A stretch of DNA of 64,000 nucleotides from Stachybotrys elegans (lineage: Eukaryota; Ascomycota; Sordariomycetes; Hypocreales; Stachybotryaceae), in NCBI GenBank assembly GCA_020746835.1, contig JAGPNK010000003.1, positions 1-64,000 on the forward strand, in the 5' to 3' direction. This document shows positions 24,418 through 35,128 of this stretch, in pieces. Every line of letters begins with the position of its first letter. Within the stretch, counting starts at the first letter, position 1. Both the position numbers and the translations under genes were made by a program. Under the pieces are notes generated by a model, which saw nothing but the letters and a program-made list of their open reading frames with translations, was not told where the DNA came from and ran no database searches.

Positions 24418-24740
24418 CTAGTTTTCTTGCCAAGTGTAATTGTCGGAGGGGGACTCCTCAAAGTCGCCGATCTGGATCCCATCGGGGCACACGAACAGGA
24501 AATCCCACATCGACAAGGTCATGATGGCGCATACTAACCCATAGTCCTTCACACGCCGAGCCGGCGTCTCACGAAAGACAAAGTATGCGTCCAGACTGCC
24601 GGGATCTAGACGCGTTTGGCCGACCTGAGCTCGCATGTAGAGGAAGGAAGGCAGGTCAGTCAAATGTGAGCAGATGACAGACCAGTAGCTTTCTTTTCCG
24701 AGGACTTGGCGCCAGAGAGTCCTGATCGGACTATATAGAC
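24418..24740 (-). pseudogene. Fragment of an unrecognised gene family
   Basis: A reverse open frame of about 105 residues ends at 24418. Protein-like features include an aromatic-rich stretch (PSFLYMRAQVGQTRLDPG) and the peptide MWDFLFVCPDGIQIGDFEE, which recurs at 134-190 on the forward strand. It overlaps the 3' end of the regulator in another frame, and no start is evident, so it seems to be the 3' end of a duplicated gene inserted or left here. Function is unknown. Confidence 0.4.
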
Positions 24741-24751
24741 CAGTTGCTGTT

Positions 24752-27237
24752 TCACAGACTGCCAATACCATTCCATCCCTCACCACCTCCGCTCATGAGG
24801 CGATTAAAGAATGCCATGTCGACCCCCTGGAAAGCTTCATCGACCCCCTCACCTGGCTGTCCTTGCGGTATAGCTACTGAAGTATTACTCATAGACATGG
24901 GTGTCAGAAAAGTCGCCGCCTCATATCTCGGACAAGAATCCGCTCCTGTTACACCCCCCAGAACTATGTTGGATGAGGACAAGGACGTCTCGGCTGTAAA
25001 ACCCTGCTGCTGCATGGACGATGCACTTAGATTCTCCATGGTTTGCCCGTGCAAGCTCTCTTGCAGGTCGCTCTGTGCTCGACTATTGCTGTCGCTTCGG
25101 CGTATGTTTGGGGGCCCCTGGGGAATGATGTCAAGCCTTGTAATCCGAATAAGACCGAGATAGGGGATGGGAATGCTTAGCACATGATCCTCCTTCCCTC
25201 CCTGTTGGGTTGATTCCATGAAGACTACCGGGGTAGAAACAGGTGAAGCGACCGCTTTCATCGTGGTGCCAAAAGGGCGGCCATCTGCAGCCTCGGCTTC
25301 GATCGCCATGAGCCGACGGAGCAGGGCGGCACTCTGCTCAGAGAGAGGGTTCGTGCCGCTGTGAGCCATCCAATCCATCTGCTCTAAGGCTTCCTCTAGG
25401 ATAGCCTGGTCCACAAGCCGCTGATGGCCTAGCAGGCTGTTTGCGCTGGACCAACAGATGGGGCCTTGACTGTGGTTGTCAATATGGGCCAATAGAATAG
25501 TCATGGCAGCCATCAAGGCAAAGAAGTCAATTGATCTGCAGCATGACACGGCGTAATTGAAGGTTCGGAGTATGTTGAACCTGTTGAGCACCTCGCGGCT
25601 GGCATTGACACAGCTCAGCTTGGAGTAGTCGTGGCCGCACAGATGGCCGCCATCAGCTTCTGGAGGCTCAGTACGCAGCATGTAAGGGAGATGGAGTTGG
25701 TTGAGCAAATTGTAATGGTACAGCTGATTCAACAGTCTTTGCGTCTCCTGGAACATGGCTCGATCGTCAATACCTGATAGGACGGGAGGGAGCCATCAGC
25801 GACCAGGCAGGCAGCTAGACGCCCTGCGTAGCTCCGAATCAATCTGCTGCGTCACCGAGTAGCCGGATCCACAGACTTGCTCTTCATTGCGCTGTAAGAT
25901 AAGCGATGCAATCATTGCATGGAGACGCTCCAGCCGTTCCGTGGGCGATTGTACGGACAGGGTATCCTCGTCAGCAAAACGGTTATCTGTAAATGCTGGT
26001 GGCAGCCCCAGCATGAGGCACAGGAAACGCTCCATGTAGACAATTCGGAACCATATTGCCTGTACCTCATCTGTTGTGCGATACGTACTTGTATCAAGGC
26101 TGGGAATAGGCCCATGATGCAGGGACTTGTGGAGGCCTATAAGCTGGGCCACTGACATGGCCTTCCGATAGGTCATCCACGCTTGCCGCAGATTGCCTGC
26201 GTTAGCATGATATGTGCCTTGAAGCACCAAGCACTCCACCTCTTCCACACTTGTTGAGCAAGCAGGATTGCTATTGACGTACGAGCCAGCCTTGTCCATC
26301 AATCTCCTCATAATGAAGTGGATATCGCCATCCTCTTCCTCAGCAGGGTCATGTGCGCGATACTGCATGAAAATGGCCAGGGTGAGCATGTGGCGAGCCA
26401 ACAGCATAGGGTGGGACGTGTTGGATGGTATGGTGATAAGCTGATCTTTGATGTGTTGGGCGCTGATGCGGCCCATGTCTGACTGGGGCTGGCTGATGTA
26501 CTGTACCAGGTAAAAGGGCAACTCTTGGGCGGTGTCACAGACACAATCAAGCTGCTCACGACTAGGTAACACAGTTGAAAGATCGTGGAAAGCCCTCTCA
26601 GGAGCAGCCAAATCACTGCTAGCTTGGTGTGGAGCGGGCTGAGGCTGGGACACGGGGGGTTCAGTAGGCATCGGCTGGACAGAGAGAAGTTAGACATGAA
26701 CATACAACAAGCATGACTGTGGGGGTTCAATATCCTTACCAGCTCCTGGGAGAGAGAAGGGGTTTGTCGAGGGGAGCTCAGAGTGCATATGGCGGCATCT
26801 TTCACAGTACTGACAGCCGTCTTGCTCCTGCTTGACCTGATGACATCGTTGATGACATCCTGCAGCCGAACTCGACGATCTCCGAGATAAATGTACCGGC
26901 TGCGACCAACATCATTCGCTGGCACAGCGTCCTCAACAAACTCTTGGCTAACACACTCGGTGCCCCGACGGCGACAACAGATGCAGATGGCATCCTCGGG
27001 CTGACTAAACTCACAACGAACCTAGCATTCAGTTAGAATCTGCGCTGCGTGGATCGGGAAACGACCAACGAAATTAGTCAAAGTGGCGGGCTCATTTACC
27101 TTTCGGCGCTTGCATTCCCAACAGCTGCGTGTACCCTTGCGTGTCTTCCTTCTCTTGGCATCGGATTCGCTGTGGGTGGGGGACTCATGCATCTGAGATT
27201 GTGAGCTCGGTAGACGGGAACTGCCGAAAGGATTCAT
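24752..27237 (-). pseudogene. Zn2Cys6 transcription factor with premature stop
   Basis: Exons 27237-27100, 27021-26740 and 26674-24752 encode 780 codons plus the natural stop. The N-terminus holds a basic stretch and the Zn2Cys6 cluster, CWECKRRK continued across intron 1 by VRCEF and CICCRRRGTECV. A fungal_trans-like middle domain follows (residues about 190-480). The frame is interrupted by TGA at 25796-25798 in LPGR*WLPP, where family members normally have a Trp-rich LPxxWWLPP-type motif, so TGG to TGA is likely. The same frame then continues to 24752 (GWNGIGSL). ATG 27237 is preferred over an upstream ATG at 27597 because the extra N-terminus looks non-protein-like. Its place next to PKS and exporter suggests the cluster regulator. 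A truncated protein with the DNA-binding domain could still be made. Confidence 0.8.
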
Positions 27238-27712
27238 GTCTGTGAGAGCCGGAAATTGATGTATGGTGGCGAGACGAGCAGCCGTGTTTCGGTCCAAGCG
27301 ATGGGAGGGACGAGATTGAGACGAGGGTCGGCGGAAGAAGCGACAGCCCGGTTCCTTTTGTGGTCGATGTGGGATGCACTTGTTGCTCCACCGAGCTCTC
27401 GGCGGAACAGTTGACACGCCCCTCCTCTGGCTATTAGTAACGCTCGAAGAGCCAGGGTTTGGCCCGAACATCTCGGCCGGATCGGCCTCTTGGTCTTGAT
27501 GCGTGTCATGATCGTCGCCCTCCCGAAGGGGCATCAGGAAGCGATGACAAATGAGGGCAATTAATTCAGCCTGCGTGAACGGGTTCAAGGGGGGCACGGA
27601 GGCAGCATGCTGATATTAAAAGCCGTCGTCGATGCTATGGCATTGAAACATTGAGCCCCTCGGTCGAGTTACTCCTTTCACACAACAACGACCCTACATT
27701 CCCCCCGCAATC
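27238..27712. promoter_or_regulatory. Divergent promoter between regulator and MFS exporter
   Basis: About 475 bp lie between the divergent start codons of the Zn2Cys6 regulator and the MFS gene. A GC-rich patch near 27470-27490 contains TCGGCCGGATCGGCC, an arrangement of CGG half-sites of the kind bound by Zn2Cys6 dimers. Regulation by the neighbouring factor is inferred only. The reverse frame that is open through here is not considered coding. Confidence 0.4.
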
Positions 27713-29561
27713 ATGGGTGTTGATAAAAGTGCCCCGTCTGGTCCAGTCGTGGAGAGAAAGGGTTCCGTCACAGCCGAAAAGCCAACCCACGAGTCTGCAG
27801 CCTCTGTGGAGGAAGCCGTCGTGGATGGCGAATACCCCAGCGGCTTCAAGCTGACAATGATCGCGGTAGCGCTCATTCTAGCCATGTTTCTCATTTCGCT
27901 TGATTTGGTACGCCCGCTCTCCCGCGTACTTGCAATTGCGGCTGTGCTAATCTCTTTTGTAGACAATTGTTGCTACAGCCGTCCCACGTATCACTGACGA
28001 GTTTCGCACCCTTCGAGATGTGGCATGGTACGGCTCGGCATTCTTCGTCACCATTGGAGCCTTTCAGACCACCTGGGGAAAGGCATACAAATACTTCCCG
28101 CTCAAGACGACCTTTCTGTTATCCATCTTCATCTTCGAGATTGGAAGCTTAGTGTGCGCCGTCGCTCCGACATCTGCTGCTCTAGTTAGTACGGCGTACA
28201 TGCACACTTACATATTGCTGACATCCTCACGTAGGTTGTTGGACGTGCACTTGCTTGTGTTGGAGCTGCTGGAGTTAGTGGCGGGGCGTACACGCTCATC
28301 GCCTTCTCGGCACCGCCTCATAAACGTCCCATCTTCACTGGTGTTCTTGGCGGCTCGTACGGAATTGCATCAGTCATTGGACCTCTCATAGGGGGTGCCT
28401 TCTCAGACCATGTCACATGGCGTTGGTGCTTCTACATCAATCTGCCTATCGGCGGTCTTTCCATGGCCATCATCATGTTCTTTTTCCGAACGCCTCCCGC
28501 TGCGAAGCCTGTCGAGGCAACTCTATTTGAGAAGCTGATGCAGATGGATCCGTTAGGTATCACTCTGGTCCTGGGTGCCATCATATGCTACCTCCTGGCT
28601 CTGCAATACGGCGGCTTGTCCCATGCCTGGAGCTCGAGCACCGTCATCGGACTCCTCGTTGGATTCATTGTCATTGTCTTTGTTTTTGTCACCTTTCAAG
28701 TTTGGCAGGGCGAGCGCTCTATGCTGCCCCCTGGTCTTATCAAGCAGCGCGCGGTCTGGGTGGGAGCAGCTTTCCAGTTCTTCTTTGCTGGTTCGTACTA
28801 CACGGTGCTATATGTCCTTCCCATCTACTTTCAAAGCGTGGACAACGCCAGTCCTACCGAATCCGGCATTCGCAACCTATCGCTCATCCTTTCGCTTACT
28901 GTCTTCACCATCGCATCGGGAGGTTTTATCAGCAAGACAGGTATCGCTACCCCTCTTGAGGTTTTTGGTGCTTGCATCGCCTCGATTGGCGCCGGTCTCT
29001 TGTACACGCTTGATACTGGTACTGGCACAGGAGAATGGGTCGGCTTTCAACTCCTTGCTGGTATTGGATGGGGGATTGGCTTCCAGGTGCCCATGATCAT
29101 GGCTCAGGGATCCGTCGATCCTCAGGATTTGGCCTCGGCCACGGCTGTCATCTTGTGTAAGTGCACATCAAGTCTTGGTGGAACACATTACTAACAATCA
29201 TACCCCAATAGTCTTCCAGACAATTGGTGGCGCTTTCATTCTCTCAGCTGCTCAATCTGTCTTTTCGAATCGAATGATTTCAACTTTGGCCACCACCGCC
29301 CCAAGCGTTGAGCCCGCTCGAGTACTTGATGCCGGGGCTGGAGAGATCAGAACAATCTTCAGTCCCGAGCAGCTTCCGGGAATTTTGGAGGCCTACATGG
29401 ATGGCATCCAAGTAGCTCTTGTAGTTGCTATTGCCACTGTCTGCTTTTCCGTTGTGCTTAGTATGCTCAACCCCTGGAAGCGACTGCCAGTCGCAAAACC
29501 AGAGCAAACCAAGGTAGATGACGCTGCAGCGGTGATGGCAACTCCGGACAGTGCTACCTAA
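27713..29561 (+). CDS. MFS drug/metabolite exporter (DHA2, 14 TMS)
   Basis: Four exons, 27713-27907, 27963-28184, 28235-29156 and 29212-29561, give 562 aa with all phases closed. A hydrophilic N-terminal tail of about 45 residues precedes helix 1 ([18 protein letters not shown]). The D1-type motif [13 protein letters not shown] and antiporter motif C ([16 protein letters not shown], followed by [12 protein letters not shown]) are typical of fungal DHA2 exporters that pump secondary metabolites or xenobiotics at the plasma membrane. It is transcribed divergently from the regulator, the usual arrangement in PKS clusters. No stop or frame break is present, unlike in the PKS and regulator; it may be retained for drug resistance or still be losing function. 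Confidence 0.93.
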
Positions 29562-30061
29562 TGTGACGAGTTACTCACATCGATTCTACGGCATCTCTAT
29601 CTCGAGACACGGCTCTCCAAAGCGGTCCTAGTATTTCTTGAACGACAGCGTTTATGATGCCCACATCGGAACCGTTGGATGAGAGGGGTGGGAGGGGTCG
29701 ACCGTATGGCAGACGTTTCCGTACAGTCAGCCCCATTGGAAGAGGAAGCGGGGCCTTCCAGGGTGTCGATATTTCATTCTTTACAGCGTAATGAGAAGAG
29801 GCGCCCCAGGTTGTAATGACATGAACAGGGTCTAACAAGCCTGTCAATAGTGAAAGAAAATAAGAAGCAAGAATCCCGTATGTCTTGTGTAGGCAATCAA
29901 ATGTAGAAAGTTGGAATTAGTGCTTGACTGTGAGGGTCTTGATAATTTGCTCCTCGTGATCTAAGGGGTATATAAAGTACATTATGACAATACATAGAAA
30001 GCAATCGCACTAGCTGCGGGACAGGCCTCCCGGTAGAGGATATTATCCTCCATTTCTCTGA
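29562..30061. other. Intergenic region between convergent genes
   Basis: About 500 bp between the MFS stop and the GH81 stop. It is A/T-rich, with a TATATAAA-like stretch near 29968 that faces neither start codon. No coding signal. Confidence 0.5.
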
Positions 30062-32852
30062 TTAAATATCACCAAGTGCTTCGAGCATTTGTTAGCCTTG
30101 AATCCCTCGAAGCTTCAGTGAGTTCGGATGGACTTACCTGCAACATATGCCATGTACCACGATCTTGATGCGCCGCCATCAATCCATTCGGCTTTAAACG
30201 ACGTGGAATTGAAGTAGTTCCATGCCACTTGTGGGTTGACCAAGGCGTAGTCTGCGTAGGCGATACTCTTCCAAGGATTGTCAAAGGCATCAACCCGGCC
30301 TTTGCTGAAGTAAACGTCCCATTCTTGCTGTATGAAGGTCTTGGATCTAGCATAGCCGGTAGGAGCATGAACTGGAATCATGTGGATACCCTGAATCGCT
30401 TCAATGTTTGAAGAGAAGAAGGTAGAATGGTCAACCTTATTCTCGTGCAAGACTCCCGCAACCTTGTTGCCGATAAAGTTGGCTGGCTGCACTTTGTTGT
30501 CTTGCTGGTACAGGTAGTAAGCCTGAAAGCTGCGCCTCATGATGGTCATCTGCAGGTTGGCTCTTTACCATACAGTCAGCAGCTTCATTCACATCGTTCT
30601 TTCGTACCAGCAACATACCTGGCCACCATGGCGGTATCGCCAATCACAGTTCCCCACATCTTCACGGCATAGGCAGCCATCATGTCCTCAGAGCTGGATT
30701 CCTGGTTCTTCCCATCAAGTGATTCGAATAGTCCATGAGCCCAGCTGTGGCCATGGAACCAGTCGAAGTTGCGAAATTGGGGGAACCATGTATCTTTCGA
30801 GGAAGGGTTCGCAATGTCTCGCACTAACGTATTGACGTAGTCGCGGTTCTGAGTGAGCCACGCAGCATCCATCTTTCCAATATAGGCAGCGGCCAAAATA
30901 TGATAGCCGTAGTGAAAGTGGTGATCATTGTAGTACGTGTTTCCAAAGTCGGCGATGGGGTCGCCTGTGGAGTATGCCGCTGACGAAACCACGCCTCCCC
31001 AGGCACCTGCCAGGACACTGTTAGTGATTTGCCTCATACTGGAAGAGCATCCGATACGTACTCTCATAAACAAGAGGATGCGGTTGCTGATTGTTGGCAA
31101 ATACCGCATATGCCTTCTTGAGCTTCAGCAAGCCCGCTTGGGCCAGTGCCGTGTCGCCGAGCAGGTCATTGATGAGGTACACAATCTGAGCAAACTTCAG
31201 TAAGGCCTGGGGGTTGTCAGCTGTCAGGGATCAGGGGCAGGTGTGGCGGTGAGTCTCACTTTTCCACTGAAGTACATTGAATCCAGATTCGTCTGTGCCA
31301 TCATGTCCTGCGAAACGTCCGACAGGGCAATGGGTCGAATCGCTTTCTTGGCTGCAGCAGACAAATTGGATCGAGGTCCTCCCTTGTTGCCATCCCAAGG
31401 GGACAGGCTCATGCGCAGCGGCATACCAGGCTCTACCATGGTCCACCGGGTTCCCCTAACGAGTGTGGCAATGCCTTTGGTCTGCGTCTGCATCTTGAGG
31501 GGCTGTGCCAATGCCTTGGTAGTTGAGTCAAACGATGAGACATGATGCGGCAGAGCAAAAATGTACACGTTGCCGCTGGTGTGGCCTTGTCTGTCGTAGG
31601 TGAAGCTGTAGCTGCCTGTGGATCCAGAGATGGACGCATTCAGTCGCATGGTGGTGGGGAATACACCTGCGCCGTCGTCGAGAAGAGTCTCCGAGCCCGT
31701 AGTCTTCGGGTCCTTGGCAATCTGAACGGTGCCATAGAATGGCTTGGTACTCTGGGCCAATCCATTGTTGACGATTCGAAGATCCAAGGGGTCCCCAGAC
31801 GTCCTGTAGGCATAAACGTGCCAAGTTGTGCCGTCCTCCAGTAAAAAGGTGTATTTTCGAACATTGGTCTTGACATCCTTAGAGGCCTTGGTCATGGACT
31901 TGAAGTAGACACCGCTTTGGATGATGGGAATGCCTCCGGCGAAGCGGCCCGTCAGATAAGGCATTCCCTGGACAAGGGGGAAATAAATGCTCGGGGTAGC
32001 CGTGGCATTCTTCTTCAGGGTGACTCGTGCAGAGAACGGTGTAATGCTGTCGACGTTGAGTACCGTGCTGTTGCCCAACTCTTTTGCTGATAGAATCATG
32101 GACTGAATTCCGACAGGGTTAATGTAGTACTGCACGGCATTGTTGTACTGGACGGGTCCCAGCCACCATTGATACGACTCGATGTGAGAAATGGCCATGC
32201 CCCAGCTAGCAGCAGGGCCAGTCCCTTTGGCCCATGCGACGGAGTACGGAAACGTAAACGAGGGGGCTGTCTGGCTCCCCAAGAAGAAGTTGGAATAGAA
32301 CTTATTGGTCTGCAAGGGGCCCGACTTGACAATCCCGGTTCGAGCTTGAGGATGATCCGAGCGACGCTTGATGGACGATACAGGGGCAGACGTCCCAATA
32401 GGAGTGTTCAGGATGTCTTGAGCCTGTCTGGCCTCCAGCACACCGCCGGTTGGCTCGTTCCCAGAGCGCTTCTCCGTTATTTTCGTGATGGGCTGGAGGA
32501 AGCTCGTGGGTGAAGGGATAGGGCTCGTGAGCAAGGGCGGCTCGGCTGTAGTTCCGTCATCGGTTATGACAACGCCAGTAGTCTGAGGCTCGACGTCCGA
32601 CAGGCTGGGTAGTACCAATTTGGTTCCCGAAGGCACTGGTACTGTCGACAATTTGACGGTTTGGGTGGTTGGGATGATATCCTCTGGCGCATAGGACGTG
32701 AGGTACGTGGCTGCCTCTCCATCATCGCGCCTAGCAATAACAGCGTGCGACTCCTCGGACGGCTCGGCGGCAGGGATGAGCTCGGGCACGGCAAGGGACT
32801 GAACGCCGATCAGCCAAATGGCATTGGCGAGGATGACGGCGGAGCACTTCAT
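30062..32852 (-). CDS. Endo-1,3-beta-glucanase, GH81
   Basis: Five exons, 32852-31260, 31206-31062, 31006-30619, 30562-30138 and 30078-30062, give 855 aa. An ATG at 32879 would add nine residues; 32852 places the signal peptide ([21 protein letters not shown]) at the N-terminus. A Pro/Ser/Thr-rich linker of about 150 residues with dibasic KR sites precedes the GH81 catalytic region, which begins near [15 protein letters not shown]. The acid/base region [10 protein letters not shown] and the nucleophile region [11 protein letters not shown] are both intact. The last exon codes only five residues after a GTAAGT donor. GH81 enzymes cleave beta-1,3-glucan internally and act in septum or wall remodelling (Eng1/Eng2 of yeasts) or in attack on other fungi. 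Confidence 0.92.
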
Positions 32853-32879
32853 TGGAGCGACCCCTACCCAAGCAAACAA

Positions 32880-35128
32880 GAGGACGGCGGGTGCAACAGC
32901 AATGGGTAGCGAGAAGTTGTCAGGCGAGCAACACGGGGATTGGGAGGAAGCGGGCTCCCAACTCCTAATAATGTCCGCCCAGCAGGACCCTCATGGCAAA
33001 TCGCGGCCCCGAGAACGCCACCTCTAAACCCTTCTTCGGCGACTTGTAGGCTCTAGCCTCAGCTGATGACTGATTCTGGTCACCATGTGTCTTGGTTTTG
33101 GGGCCAGACCCCTTTGGCCCAATCGCGAAATTAAGTGATTCCTCCAGACCTGGCATCGCTCCAGCTCCACACTCCCAGCTTGGCGTCAGGGGCTCAGGGG
33201 GGTTCGGTCCAGCCACGATCGCGATTGGGCCAGGACTCGTTTAGCCTTTCTTTAAACTGTCACGCATCAGGGTCTTGAAAGTCTAGTTCGAATCATTGAC
33301 ACTAGTTCGGTGCTAGAGGCAGCTGAGCCTTGCCCATTATAGAAATTGCAATATTAATTCCAGCTCGCCATCATGTTCTACGCCGTGGTGATCTCCGCCA
33401 ACGACTCGACCAAAGCAAAGCTGGGCTAGGCGTTGCCGGTACGGCCAGTTAAATCTTGCCACTAACGGGCCGCAAGCTGAATCTCTATGAATCTAAGAAG
33501 GTGCGGGCATCTAGACTGGGAGAAATTCTACGTCCACCTGGCATCCAATTTTGGATACCTTGCTCCGTAAACATGGTAGCCCAATATTAGCTTAGCCATT
33601 TGACAGAAAGCATTATCGACTTGGTTGGACGGTTTATATACGTCTTGCTATGTATTCAGAAGCAGTTGCGGCGCAAATCGGATGGAGACCCCCTACAATT
33701 AGAATTGAACCTATCCTTATGAACACCAGAGGCCTCTCCAAACCAGGCGATTCCTGTCTACCCTAGACCGCCCCTTCATATTTGCATATTTGTATTTCAC
33801 TATAAGTACACGTACAATACCGTGGACGGGAGAGTCTCTTCCCAGTATTACCTAAAGCATATTCTTTTATTCGGGTAGAAGAGACGCCGTCGCCACGTAT
33901 GCAGGGCGCAATGCGTTCTCCAGAGCGTGAAACCCATCCACCTGCAAATTGCTGGGCTTCCGGGAGCCAGTACCATCGTCTTTCAATATACCATCAGTTT
34001 ACTTCTATCCCTATAATAAGCTATTGTGAAAATGACACAACCTGACGATGACATGTCACAAGCTTGCCATTCGCTTCGTTCACTCCCATGTGCTCCATCT
34101 GCAACCGGTGAAGTTCGCGTGGGTCGCGCTGGGATTCAAGCGCTGCCGCATTCGTTGAGTCGTTTATGAGCCGCTTATGCCTACCCAATGACATAGCGGA
34201 ACCCAGTCAAGGATTCCTTTCACCAGCCTTGGCGCCATGCCAGTGTGGTCAGTTTGTAGATACACGTTGACGGCATCCCGTGTGGGAATCCCTGGTCCTG
34301 TAGTAGGATAAGATTAATGACTCCAAGCTCTCGCCTTTGACGATATGGACATTGCATCACACAATGTCATAACAATTGCTATGGAAAAATCTAGGGCTAG
34401 TGGGATACTGTTCATGACTGGGTTTCAAGTAGCTGCATGATTTGAGCACTTCTTGGCGAAGTAAATAACAGGCGTCGTGGATCATGCTTTCAAGAGCATG
34501 GGCTTGTCGTGTCAGCAATTAGGCAACAGAATTATCCGGAGCACCGCATGAAACTCAGTGCTGGTTCATATGCACAGGAATGCCACCCAACTGCCGTTAC
34601 ACATATGTAGGTGTGTACACCCTGTGTCAGCTTGGTCGGTTCGAGAAATGAGTTTGGATGGGTTGCAGCAGTCCCAAAGAATCGAATCATGTCAGCGTGG
34701 GATTCGCACACTGAGACTGCCAAGGTGGAGCAATGCCCTGGTCATGGAAGGTGGAGAGCAGGCTCGTTCAAGAACCCGAGCCTGTGTAACAAGAACCCTA
34801 CACACGCAGGCAGAAGATCCGTGTTTCTATTTTTGCTCTTCGGCTCCGAGATTCGCACACTAGCGTCCGTGAGAGAGCTCGCACTCGTTTAGATCCAAAA
34901 GACCAACGCATAACACAGGATATAAAGGCAATGGCATCCCAAACACTCCAAGTTCCATCATGTGCCAGACTGCCACATTTAATTTGACAGTTGATTGGTT
35001 GTCGTTCTGTGTATTCTTCCCATTTTCCCTTTTGTTCTGTCGTTTCCTACCATCTCCTTTTACCCTCACTCTTTGATCTGTATCTGTCCTATCACTTCCT
35101 GTCTCTTTGAGACACCCAATTTCTCGAG
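32880..35128. other. Long intergenic region between divergent genes
   Basis: About 2.2 kb between the divergent GH81 and S41-peptidase genes. Only short, compositionally poor open frames are found on both strands. I see no tRNA-like arm, transposase motif or terminal repeat. A TATA box for the downstream gene lies at 34921-34926. Confidence 0.5.
34921..34926 (+). promoter_or_regulatory. TATA box of S41-type peptidase gene
   Basis: TATAAA about 208 bp upstream of the ATG at 35129, followed by a CT-rich leader (CTTTTGTTCTG, TCTTTGATCTG and similar). CT-rich stretches near transcription starts are common in filamentous fungi. Confidence 0.5.

Noticed and set aside
27239..27597. Longer N-terminus of the Zn2Cys6 regulator
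   Set aside because: The frame is open but the sequence looks random and fills the divergent promoter; the start at 27237 gives a typical N-terminus.
33361..33429. Short forward frame MFYAVVISANDST
   Set aside because: Only 22 codons, with no downstream splice continuation and no family match; chance or an old fragment.
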